Assembly (NCBI GenBank): GCA_963724625.1
Contig: CAVRVO010000002.1
Coordinates: 16,926 to 80,925, forward strand
Length of the DNA: 64,000 nucleotides
Reading direction: 5' to 3'
Origin: DATBVX01 sp963724625
GTDB taxonomy: Bacteria; Pseudomonadota; Gammaproteobacteria; Steroidobacterales; Steroidobacteraceae
Shown piece after piece: positions 8,174 to 16,948 of this stretch (positions within the stretch are counted from its first letter, which is position 1; the number at the start of each line of letters is the position of its first letter). A program made the position numbers and the translations under genes. The notes beneath the pieces are model-generated. The model searched no databases. It was not told the DNA's origin and saw only the letters and a list, made by a program, of their open reading frames with translations.

Positions 8174-9820
8174 ATGAAGACTGTCTTATTGCTCATAGCG
8201 TTGTTATTAAGCTGCGTGGTAAACGCTCAGGCATTCGAATCAGAGAAGTTGTGGTCGTTCCTGCTGATGGTTGCTGGAAGTGATGAAGTTCCAGACAGCG
8301 TCAGTGCGCTTCCCGAAAGCACAGAAATCAGTGATGCCGGTGCCAAAGCGCTGGTTACATACGCGCGCACTGCGCGGGACGAGAGCAATCGACTGGGCAT
8401 GGCGAACGCACAAGCGCTCTGCACGGGCAAGGAAGCATTGCGTGATCGCGAGACGCTTGCGCGGAGATTCGAGGCCAATACAGCTCAAGAGCAGGCATTG
8501 TGGAAAGCATTTGATCAGAACCTGGTTACTGTGCTGAGTGCGGAGGACGAGTCGAAGGTCAGAAATTGGGTTGACCATGAGTTCAACATCAGCTTCGGCC
8601 CACATATTGATATCGCAAACGAGATCCGGTCGGGTCGCCTGAAGCCTGACGAACTACTCGCACGGGCCTGCCCAAGCGTCGAGGAAACCGCTCGTATGCA
8701 GGCAGCAGCAAATGCAGTAAATCAAGCCGAGGCCAAGCGTGCAGTCCAGGAACCAGCGGCGCCGGCTGATGCCTCCAAGGCACGAAAGTCGGTGTCATCT
8801 GCCGGCCCCGCGATCACGCGTCCAACCGGACCTCAGCCGTCCCTGATCGCGCTGCCAAGGCCGCCGGCCTATTCACAATGCGAGGCTTGGGCCATCAACA
8901 ACGTGGGGACGGTCGTTGGCACCTGTTGGAACGGCAAAGACCGCACCCACACCATCCCCGTGCGCTGGCAGCAAGGCGTCGCTGAGGCCCTTACCGGTCC
9001 CTTGATGTCCGAAGGTTCTGCAGACGGCGATTTCCCCGTGGTTGAGGGCATGGCCGTCGCCATCAATGATGCCGGCGAGATTGTGGGCTCACTGTTCGTT
9101 GGGAGGGATGCTCACCATCAGGACATGCGAGCCGCCATTTGGGAAGGCAGTTATTGGCGGGATCTGGGGCTGCCAAAGGACGCCAAGAACATGTCGGCAC
9201 GCGGTATCAACGCCAGGGGCGACGTCGTTGGTTCCGCTTCTGGCCATGCTGCGATCCTTTGGAGAGCTGAGAATGCTTTCGAGGTGTTACCCAATCCGAA
9301 GGATGGATGGAGCTGCATGGGGATTGGTATCAACAACCAAGGACAGGCAGTCGGGATGTGCAACGACCAGTCAGCTGTCCCTGAGCTTGAGGCGGTGCTC
9401 TGGCAGAACCACACGGTGGTCGCGCTCGCCAATCCCTGCGGCACTGGAGAGGGCCTGTGGTCCTGGGCGCGCACAGTTACTGATTCTGGGGTGATCGGTG
9501 GCACGGCGGGCAGTTGTGCGATGGTCTGGCATGTCTCGACCCCCGACAAGGGCACTGTCGTGGCTGACGATGGCGTGGTCAATTCAATCAACAAGCGCGG
9601 TGAAATGGTTGGCTACGTTGGTGTGCCTGACGGCACGTCAACACAGAGACCCCTACACCCGATAAGGCCAGCAAGGTGGGTCAACGAAACGGCGTCTCCG
9701 GTTGATGTTGGTTCCAACACGGCCGAAGAGGGACACATCCGTGCCATAAACGATCGAGGAGTATTCGTTGGCGCATATACGTCGGCCACGGGAGAGTCGT
9801 TCGCTTTCATGTCGCAGTGA
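8174..9820 (+). CDS. Exported HAF-repeat protein
   Basis: A 548-residue protein with a Sec signal peptide (MKTVLLLIALLLSCVVNAQA). Residues 1-200 carry a helical, glutamate-rich domain of unknown type. From about residue 240 on there are at least six HAF-type units of the form AINxxGxVVG: AINNVGTVVGTC, AINDAGEIVGSL, GINARGDVVGSA, GINNQGQAVGMC, SINKRGEMVGYV and AINDRGVFVGAY. HAF repeats occur in surface or extracellular beta-propeller-like proteins of proteobacteria. No enzyme motif is visible and the role is unknown. The gene is bracketed by 22-nt direct repeats and its base composition is less GC-rich than its neighbours, both hints of acquisition. Confidence 0.8.
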   Translation: MKTVLLLIALLLSCVVNAQAFESEKLWSFLLMVAGSDEVPDSVSALPESTEISDAGAKALVTYARTARDESNRLGMANAQALCTGKEALRDRETLARRFEANTAQEQALWKAFDQNLVTVLSAEDESKVRNWVDHEFNISFGPHIDIANEIRSGRLKPDELLARACPSVEETARMQAAANAVNQAEAKRAVQEPAAPADASKARKSVSSAGPAITRPTGPQPSLIALPRPPAYSQCEAWAINNVGTVVGTCWNGKDRTHTIPVRWQQGVAEALTGPLMSEGSADGDFPVVEGMAVAINDAGEIVGSLFVGRDAHHQDMRAAIWEGSYWRDLGLPKDAKNMSARGINARGDVVGSASGHAAILWRAENAFEVLPNPKDGWSCMGIGINNQGQAVGMCNDQSAVPELEAVLWQNHTVVALANPCGTGEGLWSWARTVTDSGVIGGTAGSCAMVWHVSTPDKGTVVADDGVVNSINKRGEMVGYVGVPDGTSTQRPLHPIRPARWVNETASPVDVGSNTAEEGHIRAINDRGVFVGAYTSATGESFAFMSQ

Positions 9821-9839
9821 GGGCGTACGATCATGTGAC

Positions 9840-9861
9840 CCCACACGCAGCGACCTCGACG
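9840..9861 (+). repeat. 22-nt direct repeat, right copy
   Basis: Identical to 8135-8156. It lies between the HAF-repeat stop and the start of the broken substrate-binding protein. Further upstream both sites also share GGCGTACGATC (about 7842 and 9822), so the homology at the two borders is broader than the 22 bases. Confidence 0.7.
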
Positions 9862-9874
9862 CAGAGGCAATTCA

Positions 9875-10754
9875 ATGAGCGACCGACCGTTCGTCATCGA
9901 TCCGCATTTCCGGCTGCAGGAATGGGTGGCTGAGGAGAAGGGCTACTTTGCGGACGAGGGGCTCAACTACGTGTTCCGCGAGCAGGTCCAGGCCACGGAC
10001 GGCAAGGTTCACGACCAGGGCATGAAGGTCGGCGCGTATCAGATCGCTCGAGCAGGGGCGCGAGACGAACGTGAGTTGCGCGTGTCATTGGACCGTGAAC
10101 GTCGCGGCGTCCTCGGGGCACGGTCGCCTCTATCCGCACGTCTACTCCGTCGCACCGTCGGGCGTGTTCGTTGACCAGGACTCGTTGATCAAAACGCCCG
10201 AGGATCTCGACGACGTGCCGATCTCGGTCGGTTATCAGTCCGGTAGCCATTACTCCACGATTCAGGCGCTCGAGCAGTACTTGCCGACGGAGCGCATCAA
10301 ACTCTCGTTCAACGACGGGATGCTGTTCAAGCGCATGGAGCTGCTGCTCGAGGGTCGCGTCCCGGCGGCGGCGCTATTCAGCGGCCCGTACTATTTCGTC
10401 GAGCAGTTGGGGTTCCGTAAGATTCTCGACAACACCTTCATGATCGCGACGATGGTGCACGGCGATCCGGATCCGGAGGATCTGCGCAAGCTCTTTCGCG
10501 CGCTCAAGCGCGCGCAGCGCGACATCGATCTCAGGCCCGAGCTCTACACGCATTACTACAAGAAAGAGTTTCCACTGCGCCATCACGACAAGATGGACAC
10601 GCGCCGCTGGGGGCCCGGCGAGCGTCTCGTGTTCGACACGTATACGGAGGATGCGTACCGGAGCGCCCGCGAATGGATCGCGGCGCATCGCATCTTCCCG
10701 ACCGGCGACTTGGGCTCGCTGAGTTACGACGAATCCGTGTTCCGTGCGCCGTAG
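9875..10754 (+). pseudogene. ABC transporter substrate-binding protein, NMT1/THI5-like, frameshifted
   Basis: The first frame (from ATG 9875) reads RLQEWVAEEKGYFADEGLNY, the usual opening of NMT1/SsuA-like binding proteins, up to KVGAYQ near 10040. Homology then continues in the next frame as SLEQGRETNVSCACHW and VAPSGVFVDQDSLI through to the stop at 10754. One extra base near 10040 accounts for the break. There is no signal peptide, so even an intact form would be cytosolic or would lack its leader. No permease or ATPase gene is nearby. It is either a pseudogene or a sequencing error; with the base removed the protein would be about 292 residues. Confidence 0.75.
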
Positions 10755-10825
10755 CGCGCTCAGTTTGCTACTGCCCGGACGGACGAGAAGCACGGCCTGT
10801 TTCGCGAAAGTCCACCATGCCCTTT

Positions 10826-11680
10826 TCATCGTAGGTTGCCGAGAAACGTGGTATCGGATCCGACAGGCCGTTGTGGACCAATCTGCATCGGGCCCACGCC
10901 CCAACCACATCCCTGTACGCAGTGAATTTCCGCACCCGAGGGCAGATCGTCCAACTCGAGCAGGAACCTCGCCTCGAGTTCCTGCTCGGTAACGGCAGTC
11001 CGCATGAGCTTCTCGTTGAAAACAGCACAGCGCCCATCGGACATGACGAGGCCCAGGCGGCCGCGCGCGACTACTTGCCCACCGTCACGTTCGAGCACCG
11101 CCTCAAATGGCTGGCCCGCCCTCATGTTTTGAACCGCGTGGTACACATCCATCCGTACTCGCATCGGTACGGCATTGAAGCTCGTAACGGCATCGCCCGT
11201 CCTGAATCCCGCTTGCTCAGCGGCTGAACCCGGTGCGACTGCGATAACGATCACCTTGGTGTTGGGGCCCGGTACTTCCTCTGTTTCGCACATCGAGCCC
11301 GGATTACCCCGCTCATCGATTGTGTCCTGACATCGTTCCGAGGACTCAAGAGGACGAGGATGTGACTTCGTCTGCAACCCCAGGCAGACGGTATCAGCGA
11401 GGGGTCGCTCTTCCACCGAGCGCGTTTGGAGGTCCTCCATCGACGCGACGATGTTGCTGCTGGCGATGAGGGCACGACACGGTTGCCCGGCAGAACACTC
11501 AATCGTCTTTTCGACCCACAAGCAGCCCGTCTGGCAGCGAGCGGCAATGGTGTCCGGTTGCGGCTGCGCGGGCAGGGTCAACTCGAGAACGAAGCTGTCA
11601 GCCGCCTGTGTTTGAGCCGCAGTGCTTAGTACAGGTGGCAATAGCGACAGACTTGCGGTCAGAACGATTGGAAGACGCAT
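10826..11680 (-). CDS. Exported PDZ-like protein with two flanking cysteine modules (paralogue B)
   Basis: A 284-residue paralogue of the protein at 3400-4296. It has the same architecture: Sec signal peptide (MRLPIVLTASLSLLPPVLSTA), the ADSFVLEL opening of the mature protein, CQTGCLWVEKTIEC, a PDZ-like centre (APGSAAEQAGFRTGDAVTSF), GRLGLVMSDGRCAV, then CVQGCGWGVGP. The second cysteine module is degenerate here and lacks the last cysteines found in paralogue A. The two genes are 6.5 kb apart in the same orientation, so they likely arose by duplication and diverged. Periplasmic location is expected; the function is unknown. Confidence 0.75.
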   Translation of the reverse strand: MRLPIVLTASLSLLPPVLSTAAQTQAADSFVLELTLPAQPQPDTIAARCQTGCLWVEKTIECSAGQPCRALIASSNIVASMEDLQTRSVEERPLADTVCLGLQTKSHPRPLESSERCQDTIDERGNPGSMCETEEVPGPNTKVIVIAVAPGSAAEQAGFRTGDAVTSFNAVPMRVRMDVYHAVQNMRAGQPFEAVLERDGGQVVARGRLGLVMSDGRCAVFNEKLMRTAVTEQELEARFLLELDDLPSGAEIHCVQGCGWGVGPMQIGPQRPVGSDTTFLGNLR

Positions 11681-11720
11681 ATGTTCTTACCTCCCGCCGT
11701 GGGCACGCGGTGCGTACGCA

Positions 11721-12533
11721 CTACCAGCGGAACACTGCCGCGATCAGAGGTCCGTTGAAGTTGAGCGACTCGATGGTCTCGCCCGACTTCATGTCGTAGT
11801 CAAGGTAGCGCCACGCGGCGAGCACGTCGCCCCAACCGAACGAGTAGCCAAGTCCAGCCATCGCCTGCCAGGTGAGATCCGATTCGCCAGTGCCGACGTC
11901 GAGGTGATAGGGCGCAAACCACCTGCGCTCTTCGCCGAAGGCCAGCCGGCCCCGGACACCGATGATCACGTCCCAGTTCTGCAGGTTGTCGTCGCGTACT
12001 CCCGTGCGATCGGGCAGCGCCACTGAGCCGACGTTTCCGGTGAGCGTCCAGTCCAGCGTGTCCTTGAGGTCAAGCAAGCGCACTCCGCCGATCACATCGA
12101 GGGAGGCCTCGGGTGTCCTCACCGCCTGATACAAGCCGGTGAGTGTCCACGCCCAGCCCTTGAGATCGAAGCCGACGTTCGCGCTCACGTCGGCAGGCAA
12201 CGGCACGCCGCCGAGGCTGAGCCCTCGCGTGCCCGACTTGCGGTCACCGACGTCCACGTAGGCGATGTCCGTGAACACTCCGAACTGTCCCCGGCGTGCG
12301 TCGAACGAACCCATGAAAACCATCTTCAAGTTCTCGATGATCGTGTCGATGCTGATGCCGGCGCCGCTTCCGCCATCCGAGGGCGGGAATGCCGTGGTGC
12401 CGTCGATGGTCGGCAACCACAAGTAGATTCCGGCCTGGAACTTCCAATCCTCGGCGGACTGCGCCGCGGCGGGTCCCGAGATCAAGGCTGCGGCCACACC
12501 AGCGGTCAGCGTCTTCAGCAAGGTTGCCTGCAT
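11721..12533 (-). CDS. Outer-membrane beta-barrel protein
   Basis: A 270-residue protein with a Sec signal peptide ending AAAQS. The mature chain alternates polar and hydrophobic residues in barrel fashion (FQAGIYLWLPTIDG, GQFGVFTDIAYVDVG, GWAWTLTGLYQAV, WQAMAGLGYSFGWGDVLAAWRY as separate strands) and ends in FRW, an aromatic C-terminal BAM recognition signal. It resembles the uncharacterised porin-like proteins annotated as outer-membrane beta-barrel or OmpW/OmpA-like. It is placed 40 bases downstream of the PDZ-like gene's start on the same strand. The cargo or partner is unknown. Confidence 0.75.
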   Translation of the reverse strand: MQATLLKTLTAGVAAALISGPAAAQSAEDWKFQAGIYLWLPTIDGTTAFPPSDGGSGAGISIDTIIENLKMVFMGSFDARRGQFGVFTDIAYVDVGDRKSGTRGLSLGGVPLPADVSANVGFDLKGWAWTLTGLYQAVRTPEASLDVIGGVRLLDLKDTLDWTLTGNVGSVALPDRTGVRDDNLQNWDVIIGVRGRLAFGEERRWFAPYHLDVGTGESDLTWQAMAGLGYSFGWGDVLAAWRYLDYDMKSGETIESLNFNGPLIAAVFRW

Positions 12534-12708
12534 GTCAATCTTCCGTCCTGTCGCAATCCAGTTTTTCTAGTCCCAGCTTGAAGGTTACGCGGCAAGGCAC
12601 ACGAGACTCCACCTGGACATACCCCTGCCCAGTCACTCGGGCCCCATGGCCTTGTTCCACCTCAGCCAGGGATATATCGCTACACTGTCACCCCATGGGG
12701 GCAGTCGA

Positions 12709-14472
12709 GTGACTGACGCGCCCACAGAGCGCGAACGAGAGAACACCTGGAGCAGGCTGCGCCGTCGCAAGGTGGTGCAGTGGGGACTACTCTACGTCGC
12801 CGCTGCCTGGGGACTCCTGCAGGGCCTTGAGTATGTCAGCGACGCCTTCCAGTGGCCGGCACAGCTCCGCCAGATCGCGCTACTCGCACTTCTGATCGGC
12901 ATGCCCATCGCCCTTGTCCTCGCCTACTACCACGGCGATCGCGGTCAGCAACGGATCACCACGCCTGAGTTTGCGATTCTTACGCTGCTCCTGCTGCTGG
13001 GCGGCGGGGCGTTCTGGTACTACCAACGTGCGGGCGAGACAACTACGGCTGCAGCGCCACCGCCAGCGACCGCTGCCAGCGCGACCGACCATTCCATCGC
13101 CGTGCTCCCCTTCGTGAACATGAGTCCGGACAAGGAGCAGCAATATTTCGCCGACGGCATCTCGGAAGAGCTGCTCAACCTGCTGGCCCAGATTCCGGAG
13201 CTGCGCGTTATCGCGCGCACCTCGTCGTTCTCCTTCAAGGGCAAGGATGTAGACATCGCCGAGATTGCGCGCAAGCTCAATGTCGCCAACGTACTCCAGG
13301 GGAGCGTGCGCAAGTCGGGTGACACGTTGCGAATCACCGCACAGCTCGTCCGCGCCTCGGACAGCTCGCACCTGTGGTCTCAGACGTACGACCGACGGAT
13401 GACCGACGTGTTCAAGGTGCAGGATGAGATCGCCGGCGCCGTAGTAGACGAGCTCAGGATCAAGCTGCTCCATGCCGCACCGAAGCTGCGAGTAACCGAT
13501 CCGCGGGCCTACACACTCTTCCTGCAGGCTCGCGAGGTCATGCGGCAGTACAACCCCGCGGCAACTGAGCAGGCGATTGCGCTCTACAAGCAGGCGCTGG
13601 CCATCGATCCGAGCTATGCGCCTGCCTGGGACGGGCTGGCCGAGGGTTACTACAACCTGATTGACCTCGGCGTGGTACCCAGCGCTCGGGTGTTCGCGTT
13701 GGCCCACGAAGCGATCGCAAAGGCGCTCGCGAACGACCCCCGCTACGCCCCGGCGTACGCGCGGGCGGCGTTGCTCGAGGGAGCCATCGCAGGGGACCTG
13801 GTGGCAGCGGCTCGACACCTGGAGCAGGGGCTATCGCTGGATCCCTCCAACCTCGACCTGATCGGCGTGGCCATCAAGATCGCGCGACGGCTGGGTCGTA
13901 TGCAACAAACGGTCGACCTCGCCGAGTATGTGGTCGCGCGAGATCCCGTCAACATGCACGGTCACGAGCAACTGGCCGTTAGTTACGTCTACACAGGTCG
14001 CCTGGACGAAGCCATTGCGGCGTACCGTACCGGTCTCAAGCTCGTTCCAGGATCCGCGACCGAACACTACCAGATCGGTGACACGCTGCTGCTGAAGGGT
14101 GACGAAAACGCCGCCTTGGCAGAATTCAAGCAGGAGCCGGTCGAGGGCTTTCGCCTCGTAGGGCTGTCGATGGCATATCACGCGCTGGGTCGCAAGGCCG
14201 AATCGGACGCCGCACTCGATGAACTGATCCAGAAATATAGGCAGACGGTGAGCTACAACATCGCCTACACGCTGGCCTACCGGGGCGAGGTCGACCGCGC
14301 CTTTGAGTGGCTCGACAAGGCGGTCACCTACCATGATTCGATTGTCGGCCTCGTCGCCTTCGACCCGTGGATGCAGAGCCTGCATTCGGATCGCGCTGGT
14401 TGCCATTTCTGCGAAAGAACGGCATGGCGCCGAACAGCTGGCGGCGATCAAGTTCAATGTCACGGTGCCTAA
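12709..14472 (+). CDS. Membrane-anchored TolB-N/TPR protein, C-terminus shifted by two single-base gaps
   Basis: The likely start is GTG 12709 after a G-rich stretch. There are two membrane segments (KVVQWGLLYVAAAWGLLQ and FAILTLLLLLGGGAFWYY), then a TolB-N-like domain (SIAVLPFVNMSPDKEQQYF, FADGISEELLNLLAQ, NVLQGSVRKSGDTLRI), then about six TPR units. This layout is common as a partner or output domain of adenylate cyclase-like or winged-helix regulators. The last 30 residues read wrongly: homology to the family end continues as RWLPFLRKNGMAP in one other frame, then AEQLAAIKFNVTVPK in the third, ending with a stop at 14474-14476. Two single-base losses (near 14390 and 14431) would explain this. 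A paralogue lies at 55969-57741. Confidence 0.8.
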   Translation: MTDAPTERERENTWSRLRRRKVVQWGLLYVAAAWGLLQGLEYVSDAFQWPAQLRQIALLALLIGMPIALVLAYYHGDRGQQRITTPEFAILTLLLLLGGGAFWYYQRAGETTTAAAPPPATAASATDHSIAVLPFVNMSPDKEQQYFADGISEELLNLLAQIPELRVIARTSSFSFKGKDVDIAEIARKLNVANVLQGSVRKSGDTLRITAQLVRASDSSHLWSQTYDRRMTDVFKVQDEIAGAVVDELRIKLLHAAPKLRVTDPRAYTLFLQAREVMRQYNPAATEQAIALYKQALAIDPSYAPAWDGLAEGYYNLIDLGVVPSARVFALAHEAIAKALANDPRYAPAYARAALLEGAIAGDLVAAARHLEQGLSLDPSNLDLIGVAIKIARRLGRMQQTVDLAEYVVARDPVNMHGHEQLAVSYVYTGRLDEAIAAYRTGLKLVPGSATEHYQIGDTLLLKGDENAALAEFKQEPVEGFRLVGLSMAYHALGRKAESDAALDELIQKYRQTVSYNIAYTLAYRGEVDRAFEWLDKAVTYHDSIVGLVAFDPWMQSLHSDRAGCHFCERTAWRRTAGGDQVQCHGA

Positions 14473-14480
14473 GTGAGCGC

Positions 14481-15722
14481 GTGCCCCTGACACCGCTCTC
14501 CACTTCAGCGCCGGCGCGCGGCGGCCTGTTCTCGTACGAGAACGGTCTGGTGCTGTTGCTTGGAATGACGTTCGGCTTCGCCTACTTCGATCGCACGGCG
14601 CTCAACTTTCTCACGCCCTTCATCGTCCCGGATCTCGGGCTCAGCAACACGCAGGTGGGGTTGCTCAGCTCGGGGCTTTCGATCACTTGGGCGGTGTCTG
14701 CCTATGTCATCGGACGGTGGTCCGATGCGGCAGGTGTGCGCAAGCCGTTCCTGCTCGCGTTCATCGCCATCTTCTGCGCGTGCTCGTTCCTCTCCGGAAT
14801 GGCGCCGACCTTCATGCTGCTGCTCGTGGCGCGCATGATCATGGGCGCCGCGGAGGGACCGGTACTGCCGGTGTGCCTGGCGATCGTCAACGCCGAATCC
14901 TCGCCGCACCGGCGCGGCATCAACGCCGGGTTCATGCAGAACTTCTTCGGCACGCTCCTGGGCGCGGTGCTGGCGCCCGTCGTGCTGGTCGCACTCGCGA
15001 ACGCGTTCAATTGGCGAGTCGCGTTCTACGTGGCCGGCATCCCCGGTCTCCTGTGCGGACTCGCCATCTGGCTCTGGGTGCGCGAGCCCCAGGACTCACG
15101 ACCCGTGACGCAGCACGAGCGCATCGATCTGTGGCAGATGCTGGGCGTACGCAACATCTGGGTGTGTTGCCTCATCAGCATCTGCCTGATCGGCCACGTG
15201 GTCGTATTGCTCGCGTTCCTGCCGCTCTATCTCACGAGCGTGCGCGGTTACTCCACGACGTTGATGAGCTGGGTCATGAGCGTGGCGGGGATGGCAGGAC
15301 CGTTCGCGTTCCTCGTGCCAGCGCTCTCTGATCGCATCGGACGTAAGCCCGCCACAGTGGTGTTTTCCTTCGCAGCGATCCTGGCGCCGTTGGCGGCGCT
15401 GTATTTCCACGGCCCACCGACGTTGCTCGCGGCGATCATGTTCGGCGGCATGCTGAGCGCGGGAGTCTTCCCGCTGTTCATGGGCATCATCCCGGGCGAA
15501 ACCATTTCGCGCCGTCATGCGGCGACGGCGATGGGCCTCATCGTGTGCGTCGGGGAAATCGGGGGCGGCGTCGCCACGCCGGTCGTGGCCGGCTGGCTGG
15601 CAGATCGAAGCACGCTCGCTGCGCCTCTCATGATTGCCGCAGCGGCAGCCGTGATCGCGGGCGCATTGGCGCTGCTGCTACAAGAAACGGCGCCAGTGAA
15701 GGTGGGCGCGGCGTCATCCTGA
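14481..15722 (+). CDS. Major facilitator superfamily transporter
   Basis: About 413 residues from GTG 14481, with 12 predicted membrane segments. The MFS loop 2-3 signature is present (VIGRWSDAAGVRKP), and its counterpart in the second half reads PALSDRIGRKPATVV. YFDRTALNFLTPFIVPDLGLS at the first helix (here split as YFDRTALNFL and IVPDLGLS) resembles the ACS (anion:cation symporter) branch, which imports organic acid anions. It begins 4 bases after the repaired stop of the TPR gene. The ATG at 14367 lies inside that gene and gives an unnatural leader. It ends overlapping the convergent higA-like gene by 9 bases. Confidence 0.85.
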   Translation: MPLTPLSTSAPARGGLFSYENGLVLLLGMTFGFAYFDRTALNFLTPFIVPDLGLSNTQVGLLSSGLSITWAVSAYVIGRWSDAAGVRKPFLLAFIAIFCACSFLSGMAPTFMLLLVARMIMGAAEGPVLPVCLAIVNAESSPHRRGINAGFMQNFFGTLLGAVLAPVVLVALANAFNWRVAFYVAGIPGLLCGLAIWLWVREPQDSRPVTQHERIDLWQMLGVRNIWVCCLISICLIGHVVVLLAFLPLYLTSVRGYSTTLMSWVMSVAGMAGPFAFLVPALSDRIGRKPATVVFSFAAILAPLAALYFHGPPTLLAAIMFGGMLSAGVFPLFMGIIPGETISRRHAATAMGLIVCVGEIGGGVATPVVAGWLADRSTLAAPLMIAAAAAVIAGALALLLQETAPVKVGAASS

Positions 15723-16115
15723 CCGACGGCTCTTCTTCAATCGGTATTCGGCCCGTGGCTCGCGTATCAGAAGTGCGGGAGGGATGTCGAGCTTCTCATA
15801 CAGCGCGCGGATCATCGGCAATGTGAGCGCCCGCTTGCGCGAGAGGACTTCCGACGCCCGATTCTTGCCTCCGAGTAACGGTGCTATGTCCTTCTGCCGG
15901 AGCCCCTGTTGTTCCATCCGGAACAGGATGGCGTCCACGGGATCGGGCTTGCGGAACATGAATCGCGCCTTCTCATAATCTTCCACGAGCTTCGCCAACA
16001 GTTCGAGGCGTCCACCCTCGGCCGACTCCAGCTTCGGATCCCGCGCCGCGAGTTTCTCGATCTCACCAAGGTAACGGCGATACTGCTCTTCAGTCTTGAT
16101 GATCCTGGGTTCCAT
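15714..16115 (-). CDS. HigA-like antitoxin / XRE regulator
   Basis: A 133-residue protein. The N-terminal part is helical (EEQYRRYLGEIEKL); the C-terminal part is a Cro/C1-type HTH (GLRQKDIAPLLGGKNRASEVLSRK, read as GLRQKDIAPLLGG and ASEVLSRKR), as in HigA antitoxins of the large-HigA type. The ATG at 16115 follows GAGAG. Just upstream only the last codons of a HigB toxin survive (16129-16179), so this is now an orphan antitoxin. The palindrome at 16208-16224 is its probable operator. It may persist as a regulator or as an anti-addiction gene. Confidence 0.8.
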   Translation of the reverse strand: MEPRIIKTEEQYRRYLGEIEKLAARDPKLESAEGGRLELLAKLVEDYEKARFMFRKPDPVDAILFRMEQQGLRQKDIAPLLGGKNRASEVLSRKRALTLPMIRALYEKLDIPPALLIREPRAEYRLKKSRRSG

Positions 16116-16128
16116 GGCTCTCGCGGCT

Positions 16129-16179
16129 CTAGCGCTTGCGGTTTCGCTCGTCGTACTCGGCATGCGTACCCGCGTCTGG
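16129..16179 (-). pseudogene. 3' stub of a higB toxin gene
   Basis: In the frame ending at TAG 16129-16131, the minus strand encodes PDAGTHAEYDERNRKR. The GTHAEYD ending is the conserved C-terminus of HigB/RelE-type toxins that precede this HigA class. An in-frame TGA sits at 16180-16182 and no toxin-like sequence lies upstream. The body of the toxin has been lost while its tail, the antitoxin and the upstream palindrome remain. The stop-to-start spacing to higA is 13 bases, normal for a higBA operon. Confidence 0.65.
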
Positions 16180-16207
16180 TCAGATCGGCGGCGAAGGTAG
16201 CACATGT

Positions 16208-16224
16208 GTTCCCATAATGGGAAC
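16208..16224. promoter_or_regulatory. Palindrome GTTCCCATAATGGGAAC, likely HigA operator
   Basis: Perfect 8-base arms around one central base. It lies about 90 bases upstream of higA and about 28 bases upstream of the higB stub, where a TA operon's own operator is expected. The assignment to HigA is inferred from position and symmetry. Confidence 0.55.
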
Positions 16225-16314
16225 TTGGACGAGCGGCCACCAGCTGCATTTCTGCAGCAAGCGGCCAGATAGGAGTGAAGCGGCATCTTGCGACGGCCGC
16301 GGCACAGCTCAAGC

Positions 16315-16384
16315 GTCCCGCACTCGGGACCGAAGTGTCCGCGACTGTCCCGGACACGGGACGCGGACGTCCGCAGCGGACACC
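16315..16384. promoter_or_regulatory. Cluster of GTCCG/CGGAC inverted repeats, probable enhancer for the sigma-54 promoter
   Basis: The cluster holds GTCCCG/CGGGAC arms at 16315-16330, TGTCC and GGACA half-sites between 16335 and 16356, and the perfect palindrome GTCCGCAGCGGAC at 16369-16381. The cluster lies about 65-130 bases upstream of the -24 element at 16447, the usual position of an enhancer-binding-protein site. The identity of the activator is unknown. Confidence 0.5.
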
Positions 16385-16446
16385 TGATCTCGAGGACGCC
16401 GACGAGACTTTTAGAAATAACAGCGTGTTAGCGCTTGCCACCAGGC

Positions 16447-16462
16447 TGGCACGGGCCGTGCT
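16447..16462 (+). promoter_or_regulatory. Sigma-54 type -24/-12 promoter
   Basis: TGGCACGGGCCGTGCT matches the RpoN consensus TGGCACG-N4-TTGCW with one mismatch (G for the first T of the -12 box). The GG and GC dinucleotides are separated by exactly 10 bases. Transcription would begin near 16473 and give a leader of about 90 bases before the ATG at 16564. Confidence 0.65.
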
Positions 16463-16563
16463 AGTAGGAAGTCGACCAGGATTTAAACGCGCAGCGCCCG
16501 GACAGCATCTCAGAGTCAGCGTCGTTGCGATCGGAATTGGGCAAGGGTTCGAAGGAGAGCGCC

Positions 16564-16935
16564 ATGAGCACGCAGCAGAAGATTCGAGGGATCGCGTTGG
16601 CCACCCTGATGGCCACGGGAGCTTTGCTGGCATCGGCGACGCAGGCCGGCGAGGGCTGCACGAATGAGCGGGCTGACATCATCCGCACCTACGCCAACCT
16701 CGGGCACGTGACCGTGACGGGTCAGCGCTCCGCAGAGGTTGCGGAACTCGGCAGCATGACCGTCAGTGCTCAGCGTCTTTCCAACACGCGCCTCGCAGAC
16801 CTTGGCTCGATCACCGTGACCGCACGACGCTCCGCGGCCCTGCTGGTCGCGGACCTCGGTAGCCTCACGGTAACCGCCCCGCGCAACGAGACGATGCGGG
16901 TCGCCGCGCGCTCTTCGGATCGCTCCTGGAACTGA
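16564..16935 (+). CDS. Small exported protein with four LGx-TV repeats
   Basis: A 123-residue protein with a GGAG Shine-Dalgarno 8 bases before the ATG and a Sec signal peptide ending TQA at residue 28. The mature chain holds four 16-18 residue units of the form LGx[VMIL]TV[TS]xxR, starting at residues 46 (LGHVTVTGQR), 62 (LGSMTVSAQR), 80 (LGSITVTARR) and 98 (LGSLTVTAPR). The short alternating segments look like beta-strands, so a repeat solenoid or fibre-forming protein is possible. It has one cysteine, at residue 32. It is driven by a sigma-54 type promoter and followed by a strong terminator, hence monocistronic. I do not recognise the family. A fragment of a second copy lies at 23242-23310. 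Confidence 0.75.
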   Translation: MSTQQKIRGIALATLMATGALLASATQAGEGCTNERADIIRTYANLGHVTVTGQRSAEVAELGSMTVSAQRLSNTRLADLGSITVTARRSAALLVADLGSLTVTAPRNETMRVAARSSDRSWN

Positions 16936-16948
16936 TCTCCTCCTCCTC

